From NCBI GenBank assembly GCA_945859605.1, contig OX243822.1, forward strand, positions 20,949,528 to 21,013,527: a stretch of 64,000 nt of DNA, written 5' to 3'. The first letter of the stretch is position 1. Each line of letters begins with the position of its first letter. A program made the position numbers and the translations under genes. Below are positions 22,986-35,945 of this stretch, in pieces. The notes beneath the pieces are model-generated. The model saw only the letters and a program-made list of their open reading frames with translations. It was not told the DNA's origin and searched no databases. Source of the DNA: Lumbricus rubellus (lineage: Eukaryota; Annelida; Clitellata; Crassiclitellata; Lumbricidae).

Positions 22986-23589
22986 TCCAGTTCTGCATAA
23001 AAGCCATCAGGTCTATGTGGACCAAAATACTGACTACACTACTATAAATTAATTAAAGCGATGCATGGACATTGGACATGGCACAAAGAAAGGCAGTCAT
23101 AATTATGGCTAACTAGTAACCATTTAAGTAAGTAAGTAAGTATATTCTATTCGATAACCAGCTGCAAAACATTTAAGTAAGTAATTAAGTTACAAGTATA
23201 TTTTATAATATAACCAGCTGCAAAACAGCACTCTGGTGAACAAGTATCACATATAAAAATTCACACAAGAGATCAAAAACTATCAACAATTTAACAAAGT
23301 AATTAGTATGCATACAGCATACTAGTTACAAATGTTTTCCTCATGAATCTGATTGTCTGCCCCAGTCACGGGGTGTCTGGGGCACAAGTTATGACCCATC
23401 TGCTTCGCTGGGGGAGCAACTCGTGAGGGACATGGCCTCCTTCATCCAGGCTTGGGACTGGCACTGTCAGAGTGCAAGCAGTGCGTACCAAAGTCACAAA
23501 ACAACTATTATATGTCAAAACAAATTCCTGTCACAGTAAGGATTTGAATCCCCAACCTTCTAAATTGATAGTCCTGTGCAATAACCAAC

Positions 23590-23710
23590 TGACCATTACA
23601 CACCCATTCATCAATGAACCCACCCAACAGCAGAGGTGTGACAGGATATCTGTCCAATCACGCCCCTTTATTAATGAACCCACCCAACAGCAGAGGTGCC
23701 ACAGTACAAT
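23590..23710. repeat. Short tandem duplication
   Basis: AATGAACCCACCCAACAGCA followed by GAGGTG occurs twice, about 62 bp apart, within otherwise unremarkable sequence. Confidence 0.7.
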
Positions 23711-24427
23711 GGCAGAGCAAGGGATATTGTACCATAGCCTTTTATCAGTATTTACCAACTTGAGGCACATATCTCAGTTACAAATCAACATCCTTCCTTC
23801 ATCGACAACACAGGAAGTTGGTCTACAAAGACTTTACCAAACCACCATTAAAAACACAGAATACCAGCTACCAGTCGATTCTGTTACACATGGGTCTTCC
23901 CCAATCTTTGAAGTCTCATGATGGCCAGAGTTTTTCAAGACAAATATGCCCCAGGGTTACCTTACCCGCATACCCGGTGATCCTCAAGGTGGCCATTGTT
24001 TTTCAAGATAAATATTTTACTCATGGGGTTACCTCACCCACAAACCCTACTTTCCATCCCAGTGATGGCAAGGAGATTGTTAGCCTACCTGACCCATCTA
24101 CCATACTTGTCGAACCTCATGGTGTTTAGTATTTCCTGAAAGACAATTTTTTACACTCCCCCACTACACTACTCTTCTATTCTCATGTTGACAAACTACA
24201 GAAGTGAAACACTCATCAATAGTTTTAATTACAAAACAATAAACATGGCATGGTTTCCACTTACAAACAAACGTAGAAAATCTATCTCAGACATAGTGAA
24301 AACTGCAGCAGCACAAATATAATCATAATCCAACATTATTTGTATCGTGATCAATCCCAATCTCACTCACAATCTATCAAACAATCATAAATCTATCATA
24401 TTATATCATGATTTACCATACTATCAA

Positions 24428-24650
24428 TCGGGTGTGGTGGTTTGGTGGTGTATTTGGCGCCTAGTAACCAGAGGGTGGCAGGTTCGAATCCACCTCTAGA
24501 CACTGTGCAGTGACCTTGGATAAGAACTTTGCTCACCCATAAATTGTTTCCTTTGCTCCTAGGTCAAGGCGCTTACCATGACAAATTTACGACCCGGCTG
24601 GGACATATCAGCCTAACAAATGATGAGTAGTGAGATTAGACAGGAGGCAA
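24428..24650 (+). repeat. Divergent tRNA-derived SINE
   Basis: Has a GTGGTTTGGTGGTG box A-like segment, box B GGTTCGAATCC, then a GACCTTGGATAAGAACTTTG body related to the other SINEs, but a different 3' half (GTCAAGGCGCTTACCATGAC). Confidence 0.65.
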
Positions 24651-25074
24651 CAAATAATAATCATGTTCTATCATAAATCTATCACAACATAATCAATCTA
24701 TCGTACTGTCATAATCAATCAATATCATATTCTTATCTTATCTTATCTTATCTGACAATTTATAAATTGTATGATATTCTATCATACAATCACAAGTCCA
24801 TCAGAATTATCATCACTTGGCCCAGTTAAATCTACATCGGTAAGAGCATTGACCACATCTCACACCACTCTGTGAAAAACTGCGTGGGTTTGCTTCTCGA
24901 TGATGGATTATTTCTAACAGATATTTAAATCTAGGACTAGCATGGTCAAGTCCGTACACTAAATGGCATGGCGTCTGTTCAAACAGGCAGCATTGGTGAA
25001 GAATCTCACATGATCACTTCACTGAAAAATGAGCAAGGGTTGGGGTCATTTACATTTATATTTTACTCTAACAT

Positions 25075-25320
25075 TTAAGGAACAGAAAGATCACAGCTTC
25101 CAGGACTTTTTTAAACATGCAGTTGTACACAAAATGTGCAGTTCTAAATGGACTTACAAGTGCAGTTGTAAAAGCACAAGTTTCTGTACAGTTAAAACTA
25201 GCAAAAAAGGTCATTGTCCTCCGATTGGAAGCAATTTACCATGGAGGATGGGAAAGGAAAGGAGTTGTGCAGTTCTAAAATCCTTTAAAAACAGCCCTGA
25301 CAGCTTCTTGTTGGTGTGTT
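25075..25320. repeat. Dispersed repeat, copy 1 (others at 36215-36470 and 63945-64000)
   Basis: Shares GTACACAAAATGTGCAG, CTGTACAGTTAA.ACTAGCAA, AATGGAGGATGGGAAAGGAA-like and AAAACAGCCCTG blocks with 36215-36470. The window's last bases start a third copy. No coding sequence. Confidence 0.75.
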
Positions 25321-25630
25321 GATCTATGGTGAATATCACCTCAGTGAAAAATATGCCGACTCATCGCTGATGACTAATCCGTGTTATCTGCTGCGACGTC
25401 GTATTTGCAAACAGATGAACTTCTTCTTAACGAACTTTAGCGCCACTTAAGACTGACAACAACAATGCGTCCAAGAGTCATTGAAGAAGGCACAGCAGTG
25501 CTAGATATCTAGTCACATTCATACATGCATCCATACAAAGGTACATACATGCATACGCAGATATGTACATGTATTTGTATTCATATACATTATAATACAT
25601 ACATATGGTAAATACATACATATATATATA

Positions 25631-26412
25631 CACTGTGTCCACGATAAAGTAGATCACACAATAAAGTGTCATAACTCGGTCAAAACTTGTAGGATTTGTC
25701 TGAAATTGTACAAACAACAACAGTGGCCATATTTACACGAGATCCTAAAGCCGATTTGAAATACTCGTGCGTTTGTCAAATTTATGAGCGTTTGAGAAGC
25801 AGCACCGAAAAATGCAACTTTCCAACATGCAAAAGCTGAAAGGAAGCAAAATTCAGCTATAATTAGTGCTCAAAATGTCATTTTTGTTCACGAGCACACG
25901 ACCATAGATCTAGTGGTGTAGTAGCTGTCCCGGAAGACACTCTGCTTCATATCCCGCAGCTGTGGCCGTCCAGCAGTCCAGATCTTGATCCGGAGTACAT
26001 GTGGTGGAGGAGCGTGATTTTCGTTCACGCGTATTCATGACGATAACCGTAGGGCGTAGGACGCGTCTGTTTGAAGATTGGAAGTTGTTTAACCAGGTGA
26101 TCATCGACAGGACCATCAAACAGTAGCGTTTACGTTTACGGTCGTGTGTCCGTGAACAAGGTGGACATTTGGAACACCATATTTAGCTGAATTTCACTTC
26201 CTTTCAGGTTCTCCATGTTGGAAAGTTCAATTTCTCGGTGCTCCAATGCAAACGCTCATAAATTTGACAAACACACGAATATTTCTAATCGGTTTTAGGA
26301 TCTCGTGTAGATATGGTCACTGTTGCTGTGTTTAAAATTTCAGACAAATCCTAAACGTTTTGACCGAGTTATGACACTTTATTGTGTGATCTACTTTATC
26401 GTGGACACAGTG
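25631..26412. mobile_element. 782-bp long-TIR DNA element with TA target sites
   Basis: Termini are inverted copies starting CACTGTGTCCACGATAAAGT. The arms run about 270 bp each at roughly 85% identity, with blocks such as AGTGTCATAACTCGGTCAAA and TTTATGAGCGTTTG on both sides. The element sits between TA dinucleotides in a TATATA run, as expected for Tc1/mariner insertions. The about 240-bp centre has no clear transposase. Confidence 0.85.
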
Positions 26413-27771
26413 TATATATATATATATGCAATTATGCATACATACATAAATGCATACATACAGTATATAAAGACACAAATGCATACATGCATATGTACCT
26501 ACCGCACATACATGCATGATCGCACGTGCAAGTAAACATGGATTCGAGAGGTACGTAAATGGGGCCACATTCAGCCACCAGATGTCAGATGTACACAAAC
26601 ACATGATACAATGCAGGCATGAATAAAGACCAGGTCATATTGGTCATGAAGTTATTAAAACCAGGCATTTTTGGCCATGAAATTATTAAAACCAGGTCAC
26701 TTTGTTTATGAGCAATCTAAAACTACAATTTCACCATCAAAGGACCTATAATATCAGTTACAGGAGGTTTGCTATATGACATGTGTCGTATGCTTCAATG
26801 CCTTGGCATCAGTTTTCTCAAGGTCTGTCATATGATATCAGAAGGTGAAAATAATACAATGCTGGCAGGTTCTATTTATAAATACCTCAATCTGATTAAG
26901 TGTCTATGGTGAGAGCATAACCTATCAATTATGTCTGCAGGGAGATCGTAAACTGAGTATACATAATATGTTTAAAGCCTAAATTCACATTTAAAAGCCA
27001 TATATTTATAAGTATCTAGAGAGAGAGCATAAACCACATAAAGAGCCATATATAAACCAGATCATAATCAGCTAACACAATGCACCATTGCACATAACAT
27101 GCCCTCAAACTTAACTTTCTTTGTCATACACAAAAGTAAGTTAGCAAGTAAATCAAGTCGGTAATTAAGTAAATAAGTAGTTAAATAACTTACAAGTAAT
27201 AAAACCAGAAATGATAACCGATAATTGGAAACTGATTATTGGCTTCTAAACAAATTTTGAAGTTTACTGAACAATAATGGTGTTTAGAAATCATTTTAGA
27301 AACTTATAAGGGATGATTCATACATATGTACCGACTATATATAAGCTTAAAGGTATGATTGCAATTCATATATGAACAGATGACAAGTCATTATAGAATT
27401 TAACTGTTGACAGCCCTGCAAGGTGTCCATTACGTCCTACTGCTCCTTTTACCAAAAACATCTGCCGAATGGAAGGCTGAGTTGACCTTTGGGAGGGTAG
27501 CAGGAAGCGATCCGGCATCCACGCGCTCTTCGTGCCAAAGTGCCACTCTTACCCTTTCACTCTCTGTGGAGCCCTAAATGGGTCCCACATAAGAATATAG
27601 GTCCTGTACGAGTCCCAGATGATGGCAATATTATTAGCAAGGCCATGTGACGGCCCAGTCCAAGGGATGGCACAACTTGTACAGAAATCTCAGCCCACGT
27701 CGATTGTGCGTTGAAAACTTCATGCGCGTTGTTCAAAGGAACCTACCGCCGCATTAAATGTACCTTTGTCC

Positions 27772-27781
27772 GCGCATGCGC
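27772..27781. promoter_or_regulatory. NRF1-like palindrome GCGCATGCGC
   Basis: GCGCATGCGC is the consensus NRF1 site common in metazoan housekeeping promoters. It lies upstream (in minus-strand terms) of the known BNIP3 exons, so it could mark that gene's promoter, but no exon 1 was found here. Confidence 0.3.
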
Positions 27782-27999
27782 ATTCAAATCCATATGCACA
27801 GTGTTCAAAACACGTCTGAAATAGCTGAGCAATATTCGTCAACGAAATCCTTGATGGTCAACAGTTCGTTACTTCTAAACAATTGGTGTCACGAGGATTT
27901 TGGTGAGACGTCATCAGGCTAGGATGATCCTTAGAAAACTATCAGCGGCATCAGTAATTTCCTATTGCGTTGCGTGGAGGGGCATTCCGCCGCAGAAGC

Positions 28000-30170
28000 A
28001 AAATGCATGATAGATTTATGGGCATTCAACACTTAAAAATATAGGACATGGCCATTTTTATAAACAATCGGACAGTATCACAGAATAAAGTAACACGAGT
28101 GAAAGGTGACAACAAAGTTTTAAAGATCTAAAAGTAGATTACGTACACATAAAAATTAATCTACTATATAAAAATGCGCATGATAATTATAAACGCAGTT
28201 TATGTCCTGCGAACAATAATAATATTGTCAAAAACGAACCGTTTAGGACGTCGTCATGTCTGCCAATATTTTCGGTCGACGACATTTCTATCGGAATCGC
28301 GATCTATCGGCCGATCAATTACGAAAATTATTCTCATCAAAAACTTAAATAATTTTATTTCTAACGAACAACGACAGAAACAACGACGACGACAACAACA
28401 ACAACGACGTTCCAACGCTCCTAAAATAGGTCATATTACGTCATCAAACACGTGATCAATCGGCCAGGTGCCCGTCACGTGACCCAATCGGCTGAAGTTT
28501 GACCGATACAGCTTTCTGAGGCAAGCGAGTAAATTGCACGCGGTATAGTTAGATTGGGCCTCAGGGAGCAATTTCAACTAGGCCCTATAATAAAATTAAA
28601 GACTACGTGACAAGATAGCCAATGATCATTGATGGTTTATAACATTTATTTAACGACGCCTACTTTTATAGGCTAGTCTCAGAAAAGCACAGAGACGGAG
28701 CACGCCATTGGTAGTAGGCCTATATATGAACAGTAGGCCTATAGTGTTCAATCTAGTTGTCTCTTGGGACGAAGTTTTACCCCCAAAATGAATTTACCCC
28801 AGGTCCAGGAAAATAGCGAGGTATTGCATACATATAAAATGCGTAGCCTAGCCCAATTATGCCCCAAAAGTAAACGTACGTATAGGCCTAGCATCCCTCT
28901 GCCCCCACCCAGAAAAATCGACAGGTCTTGTGTACGTGTAGCCTATGCCTATTTTTGGGAGGAAAAGACTTTTAAATAGTGGTCAGTTTTTAGTAGTGAA
29001 ATGGTGTTTTTCGGAGATTTTGACCGAAAGGTCGTAAAAAATGGCGGATGACAGCTAGGTGTCGGCGGGAGGCTAATCAGGAGGTGCATTGCTTTTTCTT
29101 TTATGCGCCATGTTTTCGCTTAGAAAGCAAACCAGTTAGCCCTACTGCACGGCACTCATCCGAGAATTCCGAACAGTGCAGCAATTAGGTTACAGGTTCT
29201 AGATATCTTAGCTCACCAGGTGCAGTTTGTCACTTCTCTTGGAGACAACGCACGACACAATGAGAGGACATTGAGTGCAGCTCGAGATAATAGCTCAAGC
29301 GTTTAAGAAGAAAACGTTTAAAACTTTAAGATGTAAATTAAACGTCTTTGCTATTGGTCGCGCTGACGCTAGACTTTCTAAACTTACACAACAAAAGAAT
29401 TTTGCAATGCTTCGACCCTGACTCATAAATGCAAATATTTAATGGACGAAAGAGGGAGGACCATATTATTTAGGCCTATTAAGTTTTCAAGTGCCTATTT
29501 AGTAGCATAGCGTACTAGCAAACAAGCCACTCACTGCCAGTAGGCTATCTTAGCTTTATGACGGAGATATCATTCGCACCTGTAAAGGTTGTAATGTAGG
29601 CTTATTGTTTGCATTAAATCTACACACATTGAGGGTAAGCTTATAGGCGCCTACAGCGCTAGAAAATACGGTAGTTAATTGTTAGTTGTTATCTCAAAAC
29701 GTCTTAAGCCCTACTTAAGTTAGGACTAGGCTAGGGCACCAACCTATTCACGATTGCTGCATCATGCCAGATGGATTGTCCAGCTAATTATAGGCCTACT
29801 GATAGGAGGTCAACAGAATTTTCCGTGACTCATGACAAAGGCAGGTTATCTAAGAAAATCTCCGCGCCGCTAATCAACAGGCGCGGGAAATAGACAATGG
29901 CAGTTCTTTACGTGGGGGGGGGGCACAATTAACCTAGCCATCTGAGACACCTAGACCCTTGAGTCAAGCAGATGATTCGCATGAAATGGCTGTAAATAAG
30001 GCACTGGGTTAGCCTACTTAATGCTAGCTCTCCTTTGGTGTTTGGTTTTATCAAATAATTGTATCATTTGTTATTGTGGCAATATTATAACACCCTAGGG
30101 ATTTCGTCATTGGGGCCCACACGTAATATTATTGCAAAGTGGAAGAGGTTGGCCACATTGCTACAAGATT
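28000..30170. other. Intergenic stretch, no gene recognised
   Basis: No exon or domain could be supported. TAGGCCTA-type palindromes are frequent (near 28718, 28735, 28884, 29474 and 29792). A CGA/CAA-rich run lies at about 28375-28415. Confidence 0.45.
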
Positions 30171-30528
30171 ATGGCAGTGTGAGAATTGTGGAGAAATAAC
30201 TGGGGTTGGGGGTTGGACTATGATCCACTTGGAATTGGGGGGTGAAAATCAGACTTTACTATTGGGCACTAAGAAATACTTGGGTTGACCCCCCCCCCCC
30301 CAACTCCCGAGAGCCTGGATTAATTATGGTCACAGGGATGAAGTGTTAATGACTTCTCTTTCATAGACCCGGTATAATTATGACGATGCCAAATCCTCCT
30401 TTGGCCGTCTCATTTAACTCTTTGAACCAATTACACAATAATCACAGATTGCCTCACCGGATCCTGGCATGATACCGAAACCGATACGACAACTCGACTT
30501 TAGTTTCACAGTAGGGCCTACCTGTATT

Positions 30529-30977
30529 CAGTGTAAGAATTGTGGGGGGAAAACTGGGGTGGTTGGACCATTATCCACTCATGGGCGTCCGCAGGAATTT
30601 TTCTAGGGGGGCGCAAACGTTTAAATAATTGTCACATGGTCTAAATTTAATGGGTGACAGTTTGAATTTCCATATTACCACGAGAGAATCATATATATCC
30701 TACCTATACGTTATGCGCCCAAAGAAAGATATTACCCGTAGGTTCAACTTGCAGAACGAATCGATAATCAAATTGAAAACCGCGTTGTAACAATCACAAC
30801 CAAATAATCTAAATGCATGTGCAACTATGCGAAAAATCCAGGGGGCGCACTTGCGCCCCCTTGCGCCCCGCTGCGGACGCCCATGTATCCACTAGGAATT
30901 GGGGTGTAAAAACAGACTTTACACTGGGGCTCTAAGAATGACTGAGGTGTTGAAACCTCCCGGCAATTGTCACCCTG
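30529..30977. mobile_element. hAT-like MITE interrupted by a nested MITE
   Basis: Starts CAGTGTAAGAATTGTGGGG and ends GGCAATTGTCACCCTG, flanked by a perfect 8-bp duplication CCTGTATT (30521-30528 and 30978-30985). Removing the inner element (30580-30885) plus one target copy leaves about 135 bp that matches 31355-31500 and 32707-32855 and, partly, 30176-30310. Confidence 0.9.
30580..30885. mobile_element. 306-bp hAT-like MITE nested in another MITE
   Basis: Perfect 15-bp terminal inverted repeat CATGGGCGTCCGCAG. Flanked by a perfect 8-bp duplication TATCCACT (30572-30579 and 30886-30893) that is itself part of the host element. No coding capacity. Confidence 0.93.
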
Positions 30978-31354
30978 CCTGTATTTTGTGCAAATAATTA
31001 TTTATTGCTCTCCTATTTCGGAGATTCCTTACAGTTCAGTTGTCTTACTCCACGCGGTGCGATTCTACCATTTCTTAATCTCTCTAGCGCTGTCAGCGAT
31101 GTAATCTTTGTCGGTTGGCGTGACGTGTGAAAAGTTTAAAACCAAAATAATACCAAATCATTATGGTTGAAAGAACTGTGCCACGATTGTGTCAATGACC
31201 GTTGTTTGTACCAAATTCGGACCAAATCCGGAAGAAATGGGACCAACGCTTGAGCGAATTACCAGCAAAACACGGCTCGTGTGTGCCCTGAGAAGGGCCC
31301 ACCTAATTAAAATACAGACTAAATGACTGCGCAACTTCGAAAGGATCAATAACA

Positions 31355-31500
31355 GGGTGAGAATTGCCGGGGGGTTGGGGGCTTCAACCCCAGTCTTTCT
31401 TTGAGCCCCATGTTTTTTCACACCCCGATTCCAAGTGGATAATGGTCCAATCCCCCCTACTCCCAGTTTTTTTATACAATAATTCTTACACTGATAGACA
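31355..31500 (-). mobile_element. Uninterrupted copy of the 30529 MITE family
   Basis: CAGGGTGAGAATTGCCGGGG at the left and ATAATTCTTACACTG at the right, the reverse orientation of 30529-30977. The interior shares AACCCCAGTCTTTCTTTGAG. No target duplication is visible. Confidence 0.75.
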
Positions 31501-32070
31501 TTCAGCGTAAAAGGAGCGTTAAATAGGCAAATTAACTAATAAGCCTACAGTTTAAGAAATAGGATAGGAATATTGTCTATCTATATATTAAATTTTTATA
31601 CAACTTGTTCTTACAAATACAATTGTACCAGTATTATTTAGGCCTAGGCCTATAATGGTCGCTGGGTAGGCCTGCCCGACGTTGTCCGGAAATTTACGAT
31701 TAGGCCTAGGCCTATCCCCACAGCCGCAGGATGAGGGTTGGAGCGGGGTGATTCTGGCAGGCCTGTCTAGCTGAAAGATTTGATGCGAGTAGGCCTACTG
31801 AGTAGGTGCGGCGTGGCAAGTTTTGCTTTCTCACCCCATCGGACATCAGCCCCCCTCCACTCTGCCCCAAATACGTGTTAACAGCGCGCTAACATAATCA
31901 TAGGCCTACGAGCTCAACGGCTGGTTGCAGAAGCACTTCTAAAAATAGGCCTAATATGAAATTGTGCATTCTTGAATTGAAGTTGAAGCTGGAGCGTGGC
32001 TTAGGGCTTAGGCTACACGGCGACTTTCACTTGCTTACATTAATATGATTTGTGTAAAGAGCAAAACTCA

Positions 32071-32144
32071 TGGCCCGTATGGGGATCGAACCCACGACCT
32101 TCGCGTTATTAGCACGACGCTCTAACCAACTGAGCTAACGGGCC
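32071..32144 (-). tRNA. tRNA-Ile (anticodon AAU)
   Basis: A 74-nt minus-strand sequence that folds as a cloverleaf: acceptor GGCCCGT/ACGGGCC with discriminator A, D-arm GCTCAGTTGGTTAGAGC, anticodon loop GCTAATAAC with AAT, and T-arm GTGGGTTCGATCCCC. It lacks an intron and encoded CCA (the final CCA matches only the acceptor stem plus discriminator). A TTTT pol III terminator follows within 10 bases (AAAA at 32063-32066 on the plus strand). It is very close to the vertebrate tRNA-Ile-AAU sequence. Confidence 0.96.
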
Positions 32145-32546
32145 ACGTTGCTGGAACTGAGCGCCAATTTATTATCAATGTCATAGAGAGAACATCAAAA
32201 TATTTAAATGCAAAGATTTGTGAAGCATTTCAATTATAGACATAATGAACTTTATTCTTTACTTTACGATAAATAATTTAATATTATCACTGTATTAAAG
32301 TGATGGTTTCTTAGTTCTTACTAAAATTATTAGGCCATATTTTAATTCGACAGGTGGCCGCAGTTGCCTTATAAACATACGCTGCTATTCGATAGGTGAC
32401 GCAACGCAAAAAATATATCCAATAATTATCGACTCTCTTGATTTAAGAGAATCTCATCTTAGCACGATCGCCATTCGTCTGGTTGCATTCTGCCAGTGGA
32501 GGAGGCGGGCGACACTAATGATCTTTGTAATAACACAGTGTCGTTA

Positions 32547-32601
32547 AAGACAAAATTCAATCTGCGGACCGAATCTTGATCCGCAGATTGAATTTTGTCT
32601 T
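32547..32601. repeat. Perfect 22-bp hairpin
   Basis: AAGACAAAATTCAATCTGCG-GA at 32547-32568 is exactly inverted at 32580-32601 with an 11-base loop. No flanking duplication is evident. Confidence 0.88.
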
Positions 32602-32706
32602 AAATCGATTAACCAACCGGACAGAGACAGAGACGGAGAGACACAGCCAGAGCCGCGTAAGGCTAGAGCGGGCCAAGGTGCTGTGGTTACCGTCAAATGA
32701 CCCCAG

Positions 32707-32855
32707 CCCAGGGTGAGAATTGCCGGGGAGTTGGGGGATTCAACCCCCAGTCTTTCTTAGAGCCCCAATGTTAAAGTATGCTTTTCACACCCAGATTCCA
32801 TGTGGATCATAGCCCAACCCCAGTTATTTTTCCACAATTCTCACACTGATTCCAC
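32707..32855 (-). mobile_element. Third copy of the 30529 MITE family
   Basis: CAGGGTGAGAATTGCCGGGG ... CACAATTCTCACACTG with the family interior. Slightly diverged, without a clear target duplication. Confidence 0.75.
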
Positions 32856-34302
32856 CTCTCCCCCATCTGATAACCCACCGGTCAATCTATTTGTGCCTGG
32901 AGACCCCCTCAAAACCGTGGGTCCTGCAGGAACATTTTGCACCAACTATAATACGAGCCCCCTGGTCGCATCCCTGGTCTATAGCCTATTACCGAATCAA
33001 ATGCTAATCGGTCATGAGGTGCAGCATCTCCTACTACATGTATCTGCGAGTGACCACGTGGCGGTATTTGTGGGATCGTGTAGGCCTATCGCAGGCGTCG
33101 TTGCTTATTTTTGTCCCTCTTTTACCAGGAATTCCGTCTACGGTCAGCTGAGAATTTGTCTGGGAATCTGGCAACTGAGTTCTCAGTGTATGCCGGTACT
33201 CGCCAGGATTACATAAATGTTTAGAACTGCGCAACCTCCTCTTCCCTTCCCATCTTCTCACCTACTCTGTCTCTCTTTGTTTCGCTCTGTATGTCTATGT
33301 CATTGCTTTAGTCTATCTGACTCTGTCTCTCTCAGTGTCTCTTTCAATCAACATCAATTTATAACTAGCCTATACCATTGTTGCTGTCTTTTCTTTTCTT
33401 GTACCAAATAGTCGCATCGTCTTTCAAGCATCAATCAACAAGTTTTTGCAAATAATATCAGTCAATTATATCAGTCAACTGTTACTGTTATAGGTCTGAG
33501 TAAAATCTTGGGACCAGAAGTCGTGAATGAACCAGACAATACAACTAGATTTCTGACTTGTTGTTTGAACTATGGCTATACAATATACATGTACATGTAT
33601 AACCTAGATAGTGGAGACATCTGTCCTGATGGAATAATAGGCAAAGACAAATCAATTATTTTGTTTTGACTTCTGAGGGCTAATTAGATCAGGTTCTCTA
33701 ACACAAATTAAGTCTATGCGGCCAGTCAAATCATTTATTTCGCCAGACCGAGAGGCACCTCAAATGCATTGAAAATTTGTGTCGTAGCCTAAGCATAGGC
33801 TACTTAGCCTACTTTTTGTATTCCAGTTGACAAAAGTAGCCTACCTGTCTTTACTTTGACCTGCTTGGCTGTCCGGTTATTCCTATTGCCATCTAGATAG
33901 TAGGCATAGTAGTCTATAATTGGGATGATGTCAATTAATTGGGACATTTGGAAAAATTATGCATTCATAATCACGTGTTGACGTTGTATCCTCATATTCT
34001 CCAGCTTGGGCAAACTTTTCGATGCTATCGAGAAATGTAAGGATGACAACAAGTAATTAGAGTTTGTTGGCCTAGAAGGAAGCAAGCAGAGAAGGAAAGA
34101 AATTGAAAATCACCGCTAAGAACATGTCCACGGAGAAAGTCGATTCTAAAGCGCAGAACCAATGAAGGCAAAAGCTCGAGTTTTGATCAAAGCAGTCCTT
34201 GCTCGCGGTAGTAAGGAGATGATGTTGAATGAAGAGGATGAAGACAGTGGAGGAGTGAATTAGCAAAATTAAACATCCGCCGTTTTAGCTGTTCCGTATC
34301 AT

Positions 34303-34527
34303 CAGGGCTGAAAGTGAGTCGGGTCTGTCGGGGTCTGGGACCTGGCATTGAGTTTCGTGACCTGCTGGTGTCGGGTCTCAGCCGGGTCTCGTTTTTAACA
34401 ATTTTGGCAAAAAATATACCAAAATGGTATGATTTTGAATTTTTTTGGTAAATGACTAAAATATTGCCTGAAATATCTTCTGCTCAAAGGCAGACCCGGC
34501 AACTTTCCCAAACCACTTTCAGCCCTG
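34303..34527. mobile_element. 225-bp hAT-like MITE
   Basis: Ends CAGGGCTGAAAGTG and CACTTTCAGCCCTG (13-14 bp inverted repeat), with inner CGGGTCT repeats. The flanks (CGTATCAT, AGTATATCAT) are only partly duplicated. Confidence 0.75.
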
Positions 34528-34899
34528 AGTATATCATCCTATATTGGAATCCGTGCATGGCAACAGTAATCTGACCTTCACTTTCAAGACACAGCGCTCG
34601 TGAATATACTGAGGCTCTGCGCTTAGCTATACAGAGTAGCGCTTTATAAATTTAAAGTCCACGATTACGAATGGGTTAAGGGCCGTGGACTAACGAAACG
34701 TGCAGGGTGATTTGAGTTAGATTTATCAAGATTAGATCATAATTATCGTCATCGTAAGCTCCAAACTTCCTTCCACTCAATAGCCAAACGCAGGGCACCG
34801 ATTGATTCGCGAGCGCTGTCGGAGGTAAGAGGACTTGTCAAGAGGACGGCCGGAATGAGGTCCGTTGCAAGAAGAGCGTATACGGACAGAGCAATCAAT

Positions 34900-35013
34900 G
34901 GACGATTCGTCGCATTGAATCGTCCATTCACGAATCGTCAATAGACGAATCTTCCACTTGACGAATCGTCCATGACGAACGTTCAAGACGAATCGTCCGT
35001 TGACGAAACGTCC
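34900..35013. repeat. Degenerate array of GACGAATCGTC units
   Basis: About eight copies of GACGAATCGTC(C) or one-base variants at 12-18-bp spacing. The unit is itself nearly palindromic (GACGA.TCGTC). Confidence 0.75.
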
Positions 35014-35805
35014 GCATACGAGACATACTATATCAAAGGCATAAGAAAGGAATGGTATATGCTATGATAGTGTAGGTTGATAATGGCTAAGGGTAGAAAA
35101 GAATAGGCCAACAGTAGACATAAGCAATGAATTTGGAAAGCAATAAAGTATAGGTAGATAAAAATGGAAGACAAAATAATAGCTAAAAGATACTGATATG
35201 TATAGCCTAGATAAACTACGTCTACAATGTGGATGTCGGTCGTAAATGCCAACTTAACGACATCTAATTTACAACAACGCTATATAAACGGTTTATCTTT
35301 CACGCAGCTGTAGGTATAAAAATGCTTAAATATATTTTCTGCAGATTTTTTTCTTGTTGACAGCAGCAATCTTAGTGACTTCAAACTTCACATGTAAGAT
35401 GTAAGGGGCGCTTGCTATGACACGCTCGTCGATCACATAATAGGCTAGATCGCAGAACACAAGTTCGCGTTGTATTGAGTCGAGACGCAGTTTGTGTCTT
35501 CAACACTGACATATTAGGTCATCAATCACCACGCGCCGTGACAGCAGCAAGACAGATATTATAAGTGTCAAATACTTTAATCTTTTCACTACCGTAGTAC
35601 CGTGCATGCGAGAAGATCACCTCTGTCTGTGGATCATGTTACATCACGACAGCACAAAGCAACGACATGCATGTAAAATTGTAAATACCTGCACGCACAT
35701 TATATGCGTATGAATGCATACACGAATAAAAATAGATACATAAATCAATAAATACAAACACATCCGACTATACATAAATACATGCGCACACACATGCATG
35801 CATGC

Positions 35806-35945
35806 ATACATACATACATGCATTGCATACATACATACATAGGCTACATACATACATACATACATACATACATACATACATACATACATACATACATACA
35901 TACATACATACATACATACATACATACACACATACATACATACTT
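35806..35945. repeat. (ACAT)n microsatellite
   Basis: Nearly perfect CATACATACATA tetranucleotide array. It creates open frames on both strands that are not genes. Confidence 0.97.

Noticed and set aside
32800..33216. 138-codon plus-strand frame
   Set aside because: Starts inside a MITE copy and shows no domain or splice context.
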